Part shown: piece after piece, positions 1 to 5,731 of the stretch
Layout: every line of letters starts with the position of its first letter
How positions within the stretch are numbered: position 1 is the first letter of the stretch
NCBI GenBank assembly: GCA_946641795.1
Contig: CAMPBZ010000079.1
Span: forward strand, 1 to 5,800
From: an uncultured Clostridia bacterium
Lineage (GTDB): Bacteria > Bacillota > Clostridia > Oscillospirales > CAG-272
Direction: 5' to 3'
Length of the DNA stretch: 5,800 nt
Program-made: the position numbers and the translations under genes
The notes under the pieces: model-generated
The model's database searches: none
What the model was told of the DNA's origin: nothing
Seen by the model: only the letters and a program-made list of their open reading frames with translations

Positions 1-1113
1 GATCAGGTCGAGGTTGAACTCGCGCTCCAACCGCTCTTCAATAATTTCCATATGCAAAAGCCCCAAAAAGCCGCAGCGGAAGCCAAAGCCGAGCGCCACC
101 GATGTTTCGGGCTCAAACACCAGCGAGGCATCGTTCAGGCGGAGTTTTTCCAGGGCGTCGCGCAAATCTCCGTAGCGGGCGCCGTCGGCGGGATAAATGC
201 CGGCGTACACCATTGGCTGAACGGCCTTAAAGCCGGGCAGGGGCGCGTCGCAGGGGGCGGCGGCAAGCGTGACCGTGTCGCCCACGCGCGTGTCGCCCAC
301 ACTTTTGATGGAGGCGGTCAGGTAGCCGACTTCACCCGCGGAAAGGGAAGCGCTTTTGGAAAGCCCGAACGGCTCCATGGTGCCAACTTCCACAACGTCA
401 AATTCGGCGCCGGTGCTCCAAAGGCGAATGCGGTCGCCCGCGCGAAGACTTCCGTCCACTACGCGAAGGTTGACCACCACGCCGAGATAGCTGTCGTAGT
501 AGGAATCGAAAATCAGCGCTTTCAGAGGGGCGTTTTCGTCGCCTTTCGGCGCAGGAATATCGCGCACAACGGCTTCCAGCACGTCCGGCACGTTTTGCCC
601 GGTTTTGGCCGAAACGGCGGGGCAATCCTCTGCGGGAATGCCGATAATATCCTCAATTTCCCCGCGGCAGCGCGCAATGTCGGCGCTTGGGAGGTCAATT
701 TTGTTGATGACGGGCACAATTTCCAGGTTGGCGTCCACGGCAAGGTAGGCGTTGGCAAGCGTTTGCGCCTCGATCCCCTGGGTGGCGTCCACCACCAAAA
801 GCGCACCCTCACAAGCGTTGAGGGAGCGCGAAACTTCATAGTTAAAGTCCACATGGCCGGGGGTATCGATCAGGTTGAATACGTATTCCTCGCCATCCTT
901 GGCGGTGTAGTTCAGGCGGACGGCGCGGGCCTTGATGGTAATGCCGCGCTCGCGTTCTAGATCCATATTGTCGAGGAGTTGATCCTCCATATCCCGCTTC
1001 TGCACCGTTTGCGTCAGCTCCAGAAGGCGGTCGGCAAGGGTGGATTTCCCATGGTCGATATGGGCGATGATGGAGAAATTGCGAATGTGTTTTTGACGGG
1101 AAGAAAGTTCCAA
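1..1113 (-). CDS. lepA: Elongation factor 4 (LepA/EF4), N-terminal 371 codons; 3' end lies outside the window
   Basis: Translational GTPase that acts on the ribosome (EF4, back-translocation/assembly role known for the family). All five GTPase motifs are visible: P-loop AHIDHGKST (residues 17-25), switch I RGITIK (56-61), DTPGHVD (83-89, with His87 in the catalytic position), NKID (137-140) and SAKT (168-171). Domain II follows. The visible part ends in the EF-G-like third domain (LGFGFRCGFLGLLHMEI near 350-366). The family is about 600 residues, so roughly 230 C-terminal residues are off the left edge. No ATG exists between the upstream in-frame stop and the P-loop. I chose TTG at 1113 because it gives MELSSRQKHIRNFSIIAHIDHG, matching the usual short LepA N-terminus, and an AGAAAGG lies 13 bases upstream. 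A second in-frame TTG further upstream, just after the promoter's -10, is less likely. The product is certain; the start is moderately sure. Confidence 0.96.
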   Translation of the reverse strand, partial: MELSSRQKHIRNFSIIAHIDHGKSTLADRLLELTQTVQKRDMEDQLLDNMDLERERGITIKARAVRLNYTAKDGEEYVFNLIDTPGHVDFNYEVSRSLNACEGALLVVDATQGIEAQTLANAYLAVDANLEIVPVINKIDLPSADIARCRGEIEDIIGIPAEDCPAVSAKTGQNVPDVLEAVVRDIPAPKGDENAPLKALIFDSYYDSYLGVVVNLRVVDGSLRAGDRIRLWSTGAEFDVVEVGTMEPFGLSKSASLSAGEVGYLTASIKSVGDTRVGDTVTLAAAPCDAPLPGFKAVQPMVYAGIYPADGARYGDLRDALEKLRLNDASLVFEPETSVALGFGFRCGFLGLLHMEIIEERLEREFNLDLI

Positions 1114-1126
1114 AGAAAAGTTCCAG

Positions 1127-1133
1127 CCTTTCT
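1127..1133 (-). promoter_or_regulatory. Ribosome binding site supporting the lepA TTG start
   Basis: AGAAAGG on the minus strand, 13 bases before TTG at 1113. It is the same purine motif seen before galM and the membrane-GNAT gene. The spacing is a little long, so initiation may be weak, but no better start/site pair is visible. Confidence 0.5.
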
Positions 1134-1146
1134 GCCGTGGGGGCAA

Positions 1147-1174
1147 AATATAACGCGAAAAGCCCTTTTTTCAA
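1147..1174 (-). promoter_or_regulatory. Candidate sigma-A promoter for lepA, overlapping the galM terminator
   Basis: The minus strand reads TTGAAA (1174-1169; 5 of 6 to the -35 consensus), a 16-base spacer, then TATATT (1152-1147; 5 of 6 to the -10 consensus). Transcription would start near 1140, leaving about 27 bases of leader before the TTG start. The -35 lies within the loop and second arm of the hairpin that follows galM. It would let lepA be expressed independently of the sugar operon. This is pattern matching only. Confidence 0.5.
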
Positions 1175-1183
1175 AGGGCTTTT
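1158..1183 (-). terminator. Hairpin terminator after galM
   Basis: An 11-bp perfect stem (1158-1168 with 1173-1183, AAAAGCCCTTT and its complement) with a 4-base loop begins 3 bases after the galM stop. On the minus strand the T-run is only the last four bases of the stem and is followed by CGCG, so termination may be partial. On the plus strand a longer T-rich tail (TTTTGTTTTATT) follows, so it may work in both directions, though no plus-strand gene is visible. Confidence 0.65.
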
Positions 1184-1186
1184 GTT

Positions 1187-2251
1187 TTATTGCATAATGG
1201 AAAACTGATAAATGGTGGTTTGGGTGTAGGTCTCGCCCGGGTTGAGGATGGTATCGCCGAACTCGGGGTGGTTGACGCTATCGGGCAGGGTTTGCGCTTC
1301 CAGGCAGAAGGCCGTTTGCTTGGCGCGCGGGAACCCGCCCTTTTGCGGGAATTCGGGGCAATCCATATAGTTGCCGGAATAAAACTGTACGGCGGGCTGG
1401 TCGGTATAAACGGTCATCGTGCGGCCGGTGTTGGGCTCATAGACCATTATGCGGCATTCGGGCGCTTTGGTGGCGCCGCCGGTAAAGCAGTAACAATGGT
1501 CGTAGCCGCCGGCAAGTTTCAGGTCGGGGTCGTCGGCGTTGATATCCTGGCCGATGCGCTTCGGCTCGCGGAAATCGAAAGGCGTGCCTTCCACCGGGTG
1601 GAAAACGCCGGTGGGGATTTGCGTTTCATCGGTGGGCAGGAAGGTGTCGGCGTTGATCTGCAAAACGTGGTCGTAGATCGGGCCGGAGGCATAGCCGCCC
1701 AGGTTGAAGTAGGTGTGGTTGGTCAGGCATACGGGGGTGCGCTTGTCGGTTACCGCCTCGTAATGAATGGAGAGCGCGTTGTTGGAGAGCAGGGCATAGG
1801 TAACGGTAACGTCCAGGTTGCCGGGGTAGCCCTCTTCGCCGTCGGGCGAATGGAGGGTCAAAACCAGCTTGGGCTCCTCGCCTTCCACCGGGCGCACGTT
1901 CCAAACGCGGTAGGAGTAGCCCACCTTGCCGCCGTGGAGCGAATTTTTGCCGTTGTTGCAGTACAGGGTGTATTCCTTGCCGTCCAGCGTGAATTTGCCG
2001 TTGGCAATGCGGTTGGCGGTTCTGCCCACCAGCGCGCCGAGGTAGCCGTCGGCCAGAACGTAGTCGCGCAGCGAATCATATCCGCCGGCAACGTCGGCAA
2101 AACGGCCGAATTTATCGGGTACGCGGATGGATACGACCGCACCGCCGAACTCGGAAATGGTGACCGACATTCCGTTGCGGTTTTTCAGGGTGTAGTTAAA
2201 AATTTTTTCTCCGGTGGTTTCCAGAGTGCCGAATTCCTGTTTGGTAATCAT
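1187..2251 (-). CDS. galM: Aldose 1-epimerase (galactose mutarotase)
   Basis: Interconverts the alpha and beta anomers of galactose and other aldoses in the cytoplasm, the entry step of the Leloir pathway. The 354-residue protein has the usual family length. Visible motifs are GRTANRI (76-82), NSLHGG (103-108, His106), NHTYFNL (178-184, His179 as the expected catalytic acid), GGYDH (248-252, substrate-binding Asp251) and FCLEAQ (Glu318 as the expected catalytic base). There is no signal peptide. An ATG three codons upstream (2260) also opens the frame, but the AGAAAGG site abuts it directly. The ATG at 2251 lies 9 bases from that site and is preferred. The gene starts 27 bases after galE, is probably co-transcribed with it, and is followed by a hairpin terminator. 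Product call is firm. Confidence 0.95.
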   Translation of the reverse strand: MITKQEFGTLETTGEKIFNYTLKNRNGMSVTISEFGGAVVSIRVPDKFGRFADVAGGYDSLRDYVLADGYLGALVGRTANRIANGKFTLDGKEYTLYCNNGKNSLHGGKVGYSYRVWNVRPVEGEEPKLVLTLHSPDGEEGYPGNLDVTVTYALLSNNALSIHYEAVTDKRTPVCLTNHTYFNLGGYASGPIYDHVLQINADTFLPTDETQIPTGVFHPVEGTPFDFREPKRIGQDINADDPDLKLAGGYDHCYCFTGGATKAPECRIMVYEPNTGRTMTVYTDQPAVQFYSGNYMDCPEFPQKGGFPRAKQTAFCLEAQTLPDSVNHPEFGDTILNPGETYTQTTIYQFSIMQ

Positions 2252-2260
2252 TGTTTGCAT

Positions 2261-2267
2261 CCTTTCT
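2261..2267 (-). promoter_or_regulatory. Ribosome binding site that decides the galM start
   Basis: AGAAAGG on the minus strand touches the first ATG (2260) with no spacer and lies 9 bases from the second (2251). Normal spacing selects the second ATG, giving MITKQEFG as the N-terminus. Confidence 0.75.
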
Positions 2268-2278
2268 GCAAATAAAAA

Positions 2279-3295
2279 TCAGTCGCCGTAGCCGTTGGGA
2301 TTTTTCTTTTGCCAGTTGGCAAGATCGCGGCACATATCGTCCAGGTTGTATTCGGCGTGCCAGCCCAGCATTTCGGCGGCCTTGGTCGGGTCTGCATAGC
2401 AGGCGTCAATGTCGCCGGGACGGCGATCCACGATTTGATAATTGATCTTTAACCCGGAGGCCTTTTCGTAAGCGCGGATGATGTCCAGCACCGAGTAGCC
2501 CACGCCGGTGCCGATGTTGTAGTACTCGGTTCCGGTCACCACTTTGGCGCGTTCCAGCGCTTTGAGGTGCGCGCGGGCGAGGTCAACCACGTGAATGTAG
2601 TCGCGAACGCCGGTGCCGTCGGGCGTGTTGTAGTCGTTGCCAAAGACCGAAAGGTAGGGGAGCTGTCCCGCGCCCACTTTGGCAATGTAGGGGAGCAGGT
2701 TGTTGGGAATGCCGCGCGGGTTCTCGCCGATCAGCCCGCTCTTGTGCGCGCCGATGGGGTTGAAATAGCGCAAAATGGAAACGCTCCAGGTTTTATCTGA
2801 GTTCCATACGTCTTTGAGAATGCGCTCAATCATCAGCTTGGTTTCGCCGTAGGGGTTGGTGGTTGAAAGCGGGAAATCCTCGCGGATGGGCACCGAGGCG
2901 GGGTTACCGTAAACGGTGGCCGAGGAGGAGAAGACGATGCGCTTGACGTAGTATTCGCTCATCAGGGCGATCAGGTTGAGGGTGCTCAAAAGGTTGTTGC
3001 GGTAGTAGCGTTCGGGCTGCGCCACCGACTCGCCAACGGCTTTCAGCCCGGCAAAATGGATCACCGAGTCCAGATCGGGGTTTTCGGCAAACACCTTGCG
3101 GAAGGCGTCCTTATCGCAAAGATCTACGCGGTAAACGGGAAAATCTTTGCCCGTAATCTCGCGAACGCGATCCAGCGCCTTGGGCGAGGAATTGCAAAAG
3201 TTGTCGGCAACAACAATATCGTAGCCGGCGTTCAAAAATTCAACTGCGGTGTGGGAGCCGATATAGCCGGCGCCGCCGGTAATCAGAATAGACAT
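2279..3295 (-). CDS. galE: UDP-glucose 4-epimerase
   Basis: NAD-dependent epimerase of the extended short-chain dehydrogenase family, converting UDP-galactose to UDP-glucose (in some members also the N-acetyl forms). At 338 residues it matches the bacterial GalE size. Visible motifs: Rossmann NAD-binding GGAGYIGSH (7-15), HFAGLKAVGES (80-90), SSSATVYG (123-130), the catalytic Tyr149/Lys153 pair in YGETK, RYFNPIGAH (176-184), VRDYIHVVDLA (230-240) and RPGDI in the C-terminal substrate-binding part. The ATG at 3295 has a strong AAAGAGGTG site 8 bases upstream. The gene starts 35 bases after the nucleotidyltransferase and 27 bases before galM, so the three are probably one transcript. Whether it also accepts UDP-GlcNAc cannot be settled by eye. 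Confidence 0.96.
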   Translation of the reverse strand: MSILITGGAGYIGSHTAVEFLNAGYDIVVADNFCNSSPKALDRVREITGKDFPVYRVDLCDKDAFRKVFAENPDLDSVIHFAGLKAVGESVAQPERYYRNNLLSTLNLIALMSEYYVKRIVFSSSATVYGNPASVPIREDFPLSTTNPYGETKLMIERILKDVWNSDKTWSVSILRYFNPIGAHKSGLIGENPRGIPNNLLPYIAKVGAGQLPYLSVFGNDYNTPDGTGVRDYIHVVDLARAHLKALERAKVVTGTEYYNIGTGVGYSVLDIIRAYEKASGLKINYQIVDRRPGDIDACYADPTKAAEMLGWHAEYNLDDMCRDLANWQKKNPNGYGD

Positions 3296-3330
3296 ACGAT
3301 GTGCACCTCTTTCTTGTTGATTTACAATTT

Positions 3331-4239
3331 TTAAGCCCAGAGATCGGCCGGATATTCCCCGGCGGCAATCAATTCGGCAATGGCCGCCTTTACGCCCGGC
3401 TTATCCTGGGGGTAGGTCACGCCCAGCCATTTGGAGGATGTGGGGTAAACGCGAACGTCGCAAAGCCCTTTGTCCTTCTGTTCCTGAACGGCGGTGGGCA
3501 GATAGTATTCGCATTTGGAAAGGTCGGCGGCGTTTGCCTGCCAAAAGGCGCGGAACCCGGCTTCCAGCTCGTCAAACAGCGCAGGGGTAAAGCCCCAGCA
3601 GTTCATGGAAACAATAGTGGAGAAGGGCAGTTCCTTCCAATCGCCCGCCTCGGTCAGATAGGCGGCGGTGGTTTCGCGCTTTTCAATTTTCGTGCGCTCG
3701 GTTACGCGGAGGAGCATTCCGTTTTCCACTTCGCATTCCCCGCGCGAAACGGTACCGTTCTCGGTGAGCGTGTTGCCCAGCCGGAAGCCGACCATACAAT
3801 GGTGCGCGGGCTTTCCGACCATTCCGTTGCCCGAAAGATGGGCGGCAAGATGGCGGAAGGTGTCGGCACCGTAAAAATCGTCGGCGTTGATCACGGCAAA
3901 GGGGTCATTGCCAATGGTTCCGGCGGCACAATAGACGGCGTGGCCGGTGCCCCAGGGCTTGACGCGCCCGGCGGGAAGGGTAAGCCCCGCGGGAAGATTG
4001 TCCAAATCCTGGAAGGCGTACTCTACGCGGATCTTCTTTTCAATGCGGCGGCCGATGGTTTCGCGGAAGGCCTGTTCGTTCTCCCGCTTGATCAAAAACA
4101 CCACGCGGTCAAACCCGGCGCGAATGGCGTCGTAAACCGAAAAATCGATGATAAAATTGCCGGCGTCGGTCATCGGATCCAGCTGTTTGAGCCCGCCGTA
4201 GCGCGAGCCGAGCCCGGCGGCAAGAATTAAAAGCGTCAT
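3331..4239 (-). CDS. Sugar-phosphate-type nucleotidyltransferase, first gene of the galE-galM operon
   Basis: A 302-residue soluble protein of the nucleotidyltransferase (GT-A-like Rossmann) superfamily. The N-terminus carries the NTP-binding signature LAAGLGSRYGGLKQL (6-20); WGTGHA (96-101) and AVINADDFYG (115-124) follow, the Asp pair being the likely metal-binding site. TVSRG (163-167) and SMNCWGF (211-217) lie in the sugar-binding half. Family members join a nucleotide to a sugar 1-phosphate. The sugar and nucleotide here are unknown. It does not look like canonical GalU or RmlA, and it is not a GalT-type (HIT-fold) enzyme. Being first in an operon with galE and galM, I infer a UTP-dependent hexose-1-phosphate uridylyltransferase role. 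The ATG is preceded by AAGGGGG with a short 4-base spacing and by a strong promoter. Fold call is firm; substrate is inference. Confidence 0.88.
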   Translation of the reverse strand: MTLLILAAGLGSRYGGLKQLDPMTDAGNFIIDFSVYDAIRAGFDRVVFLIKRENEQAFRETIGRRIEKKIRVEYAFQDLDNLPAGLTLPAGRVKPWGTGHAVYCAAGTIGNDPFAVINADDFYGADTFRHLAAHLSGNGMVGKPAHHCMVGFRLGNTLTENGTVSRGECEVENGMLLRVTERTKIEKRETTAAYLTEAGDWKELPFSTIVSMNCWGFTPALFDELEAGFRAFWQANAADLSKCEYYLPTAVQEQKDKGLCDVRVYPTSSKWLGVTYPQDKPGVKAAIAELIAAGEYPADLWA

Positions 4240-4243
4240 AATA

Positions 4244-4250
4244 CCCCCTT
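4244..4250 (-). promoter_or_regulatory. Unusual G-rich, closely spaced ribosome binding site of the nucleotidyltransferase gene
   Basis: AAGGGGG on the minus strand, only 4 bases before the ATG at 4239. It differs from the AGAAAGG sites of the neighbours in both sequence and spacing. The start is still favoured because the NTP-binding motif begins six residues in. Confidence 0.55.
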
Positions 4251-4270
4251 ATATAAAGTTATTCATACTT

Positions 4271-4299
4271 ATTATACACACTTTGGGAGAAATTGTAAA
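4271..4299 (-). promoter_or_regulatory. Sigma-A promoter of the nucleotidyltransferase-galE-galM operon
   Basis: The minus strand reads TTTACA (4299-4294; 5 of 6 to the -35 consensus), a 17-base spacer and a perfect TATAAT (4276-4271). Transcription would start near 4264, leaving about 25 bases of leader before the ATG at 4239. This is the best promoter in the window. I see no clear operator or cre-like palindrome overlapping it. Confidence 0.8.
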
Positions 4300-4332
4300 T
4301 AGGTTTTGCCGTTTTTGCAAAAAAACTTTCGG

Positions 4333-5271
4333 TCAAGGGTGCCGCACAAAGCGGGGGCCTTCCTCGCCAACCGTTCCGGTGGGCAAAAAGCCGCATTTTG
4401 CAAGCACGCGCTGCGAGGCCAGATTTTTCGGCTCGGTTTCGGCTTCCACGCGGGCAACGCCGGGTTGCCGGAACGCCCATTCCACCGCCGCGCGGACGGC
4501 CTCGGTCGCATAGCCGCGCCCGCAAAAGGTTTCCAAAATGCCGTAGCCGATCTCTACCGAGCCGTCCGGGTTCAGCCCTTTGAAACACAAATCCCCAACG
4601 TGCGCGCCGCTTTTTTCTTCAATCATCCAAATCGCGTACCAGTTCCATTGCTCCGGGTGGTCGATCGCCCCTTGCAGCATTTCGCGGTAGGCGGCAATCA
4701 TAATTTCATCGGTCTGACCGGCAATAAACTGCACCATCTCCTCGCGAAGCGCAACGCGAAGGTGCAGCCGCTCGGTTTCCAGCACCGGCACGGCGCCCGC
4801 TTTTTCAATCTCCCGCTTGTGTCCGAGATGAATGCCGATATGCCCGATGCCCAAAACGACGCCGGCGCCGAACAGGAACGGATTTTGCCCGTAACTTGCA
4901 ATCAGCAAGGCGGCGGCCACCGGCAAGGTCGCGCCCGCCACCGGGATGTTCAACAGCGAGCGGTAAAAGTCCGCCATCGTCTTTTCGCTTTTGAAATAGC
5001 GGATCCAGTAAATCTCGTAAAGGAGCATTGCAACCGCCGCCCCGACGAGCCAAAGGAGCCGGAAATCGAAGCCCTGCGGGTTAAAATCCGAAAAGATCAA
5101 AACCAGGCAGCTGACCGCCACCTCGCCGATCCGCTCGAACACGAGCAACACCTTGTTCTCGTTTTTGGCGTATTTTTTATAATCTTTCGGCAAATGCCGC
5201 GCCCAAATCAAATTGGGAACAAACAAAAGAACCAAAAAAATCAACCCGATATAGGAAAAGCCGAAATGCAT
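4333..5271 (-). CDS. Membrane protein fused to a GNAT N-acetyltransferase domain
   Basis: A 312-residue two-part protein. Residues 1 to about 152 are hydrophobic, with membrane segments near 3-23, 71-90, 108-128 and 131-150 and a weaker one near 48-62. This part carries the charged stretch LPKDYKKYAKNENK (27-40) and a His-containing end, GIGHIGIHLGH. Residues from about 161 form a RimJ/RimL-like GNAT domain: start VLETERLHLR (163-172), IGYGI (241-245), the acetyl-CoA pyrophosphate loop in CGRGYATEAV (250-259), and PKNLASQRVLAKCGF (281-295). The family moves an acetyl group from acetyl-CoA to an amine; the acceptor is unknown. The GNAT domain would be membrane-tethered, probably on the cytoplasmic side. 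I do not recognise a named family for the N-terminal part. ATG at 5271 has AGAAAGGA 7 bases upstream. The gene has its own promoter and no strong terminator behind it. Confidence 0.85.
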   Translation of the reverse strand: MHFGFSYIGLIFLVLLFVPNLIWARHLPKDYKKYAKNENKVLLVFERIGEVAVSCLVLIFSDFNPQGFDFRLLWLVGAAVAMLLYEIYWIRYFKSEKTMADFYRSLLNIPVAGATLPVAAALLIASYGQNPFLFGAGVVLGIGHIGIHLGHKREIEKAGAVPVLETERLHLRVALREEMVQFIAGQTDEIMIAAYREMLQGAIDHPEQWNWYAIWMIEEKSGAHVGDLCFKGLNPDGSVEIGYGILETFCGRGYATEAVRAAVEWAFRQPGVARVEAETEPKNLASQRVLAKCGFLPTGTVGEEGPRFVRHP

Positions 5272-5309
5272 AGGGAAATCCTTTCTTTTTCGTCCTATTT
5301 TTCGTTTTC

Positions 5310-5338
5310 AGTATAGCACAAAGCGGTGCGTTGTGCAA
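5310..5338 (-). promoter_or_regulatory. Candidate promoter of the membrane-GNAT gene, with an inverted repeat in the spacer
   Basis: The minus strand reads TTGCAC (5338-5333; only 3 of 6 to the -35 consensus), a 17-base spacer, then TATACT (5315-5310; 5 of 6). The leader to the ATG would be about 30 bases. The weak -35 together with the spacer palindrome would suit a regulated promoter, but that is inference. Confidence 0.55.
5316..5336. promoter_or_regulatory. Inverted repeat between -35 and -10, possible operator
   Basis: GCACAA and TTGTGC form 6-base perfect arms separated by 9 bases. The repeat fills the spacer of the candidate promoter and overlaps its -35. This is the size and position expected of a repressor site, but no regulator gene is visible, and a 6-base repeat can occur by chance. 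Confidence 0.35.
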
Positions 5339-5355
5339 GTAAAAAATGGAAATGT

Positions 5356-5427
5356 TACGCGATGCGCCGGGCTGTCCGAATCCACCGTCCAATATCTCCC
5401 ACACAAAAAGGGCGCCGCGATTGCGGC
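5356..5427. repeat. Direct repeat copy 1 (72 bases), partner of 5533-5603
   Basis: Identical to 5533-5603 except for one extra C (CCACCGTCC versus CCACGTCC). It contains GTCCGAATCCAC (5374-5385) and ATCTCCCAC, which are the T-arm and acceptor 3' strand of the nearby tRNA-Tyr in opposite orientation, separated by a 7-base insertion. The left arm of a terminator-like hairpin follows. After the repeat the two copies diverge briefly, then share TTTTTGTGG again. Confidence 0.9.
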
Positions 5428-5438
5428 AGCTTTTTGTG
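5402..5438 (-). terminator. Imperfect terminator-like hairpin in repeat copy 1
   Basis: CACAAAAAG pairs with CTTTTTGTG and inner GCCGC with GCGGC around a GATT loop, with a small internal mismatch. It is a decayed version of the perfect hairpin at 5578-5615. No gene ends beside it, so it may be a relic of duplication or back-up termination behind the tRNA unit. Confidence 0.5.
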
Positions 5439-5497
5439 GGGCCGCATTTTCTGCCCGGTCGGTTCACTCGTGCGAACAACTTATAAGTCCTCGCCCT

Positions 5498-5524
5498 AAA
5501 AAAGATGCCACCGGCATCTTTTTT
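5498..5524. terminator. Perfect bidirectional hairpin terminator between the two repeats
   Basis: AAAAAAGATGCC (5498-5509) and its exact complement GGCATCTTTTTT (5513-5524) form a 12-bp stem with a 3-base loop, and a run of six Ts ends the stem on either strand. It is probably a second stop for transcription from the tRNA unit toward the membrane-GNAT gene. The rest of the spacer (5441-5497) holds no gene that I can see, only a 10-base palindrome ACTTATAAGT at 5479-5488. Confidence 0.75.
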
Positions 5525-5532
5525 GCGCCGCA

Positions 5533-5603
5533 TACGCGATGCGCCGGGCTGTCCGAATCCACGTCCAATATCTCCCACACAAAAAGGGCGCCGCGATTGC
5601 GGC
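5533..5603. repeat. Direct repeat copy 2 (71 bases), adjoining the tRNA-Tyr terminator
   Basis: Matches 5356-5427 with a single-base gap. Its right part is the left arm and loop of the tRNA-Tyr terminator. Its left part holds GTCCGAATCCAC (5551-5562) and ATCTCCCAC in opposite orientation to tRNA-Tyr. The inverted repeat thus reaches beyond the 17-bp terminator stem into the tRNA gene itself, up to GTGGATTCGGAC at 5626-5637, interrupted by small indels. Confidence 0.9.
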
Positions 5604-5615
5604 GCCCTTTTTGTG
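5578..5615 (-). terminator. Strong hairpin terminator behind tRNA-Tyr
   Basis: A 17-bp perfect stem (5578-5594 with 5599-5615) around a GATT/AATC loop; its GC core is GGGCGCCGC. On the minus strand the second arm ends CCCTTTTTGTG, giving a five-T run. The first arm starts within the CCA end of tRNA-Tyr, so terminator folding and tRNA 3' maturation share bases. Confidence 0.85.
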
Positions 5616-5699
5616 GTGGGAGATGGTGGATTCGGACCACCGAAGCTGAAAAGCAACAGATTTACAGTCTGCCCCCTTTGGCCACTCGGGAAATCTCCC
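5614..5699 (-). tRNA. tRNA-Tyr (anticodon GTA)
   Basis: An 86-base class II tRNA. The acceptor arms GGGAGAT and ATCTCCC pair perfectly, with discriminator A and an encoded CCA. The anticodon loop reads CTGTAAA, giving GTA (5663-5665 on the plus strand). A long variable arm follows, as expected for bacterial tRNA-Tyr, then the T-arm GGTGG-TCCGAAT-CCACC. It lies 32 bases downstream of tRNA-Thr and is probably cut from the same transcript. Confidence 0.96.
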
Positions 5700-5705
5700 A
5701 TATTC

Positions 5706-5731
5706 AAGAGCCCACGAAAGCGCAGGCTCTT
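5706..5731 (-). other. Hairpin in the tRNA-Thr/tRNA-Tyr spacer
   Basis: AAGAGCCTGCG can pair with CGTGGGCTCTT (11 bp including two G-U pairs) around a CTTT loop. It begins directly after the CCA of tRNA-Thr. No T-run follows (GAATAT), so it looks more like an RNA processing or spacing structure than a terminator. Confidence 0.5.

Noticed and set aside
52..960. A 302-residue plus-strand open frame opposite lepA
   Set aside because: Antisense shadow of the LepA coding region; the minus strand encodes all five GTPase motifs.
1190..2275. A 361-residue plus-strand open frame spanning nearly all of galM
   Set aside because: It mirrors galM on the opposite strand, is rich in G, A and V as expected of a GC-rich antisense frame, and has no recognisable motifs; galM has full catalytic motifs and a ribosome binding site.
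3301..4230. A 309-residue plus-strand open frame opposite the nucleotidyltransferase gene
   Set aside because: Antisense shadow with no domain signature; it begins inside the galE leader and mirrors the real gene.
4300..4332. Possible terminator behind the membrane-GNAT gene
   Set aside because: Only a weak CCG/CGG plus A/T-rich pairing with no GC-rich stem; not enough to call a terminator.
4306..5316. A 336-residue plus-strand open frame opposite the membrane-GNAT gene
   Set aside because: Antisense shadow; the minus strand has coherent membrane and GNAT motifs plus a good ribosome binding site.
5356..5616. Short spaced repeats considered as a CRISPR array
   Set aside because: Only two copies, about 72 bases long and built on a terminator hairpin, with one 105-base spacer; this does not fit CRISPR geometry.
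5356..5616. tRNA attachment site of an integrated element
   Set aside because: The tRNA-like fragment is inverted relative to tRNA-Tyr and no integrase gene is present; true attL/attR copies would be in direct orientation with the tRNA 3' end.
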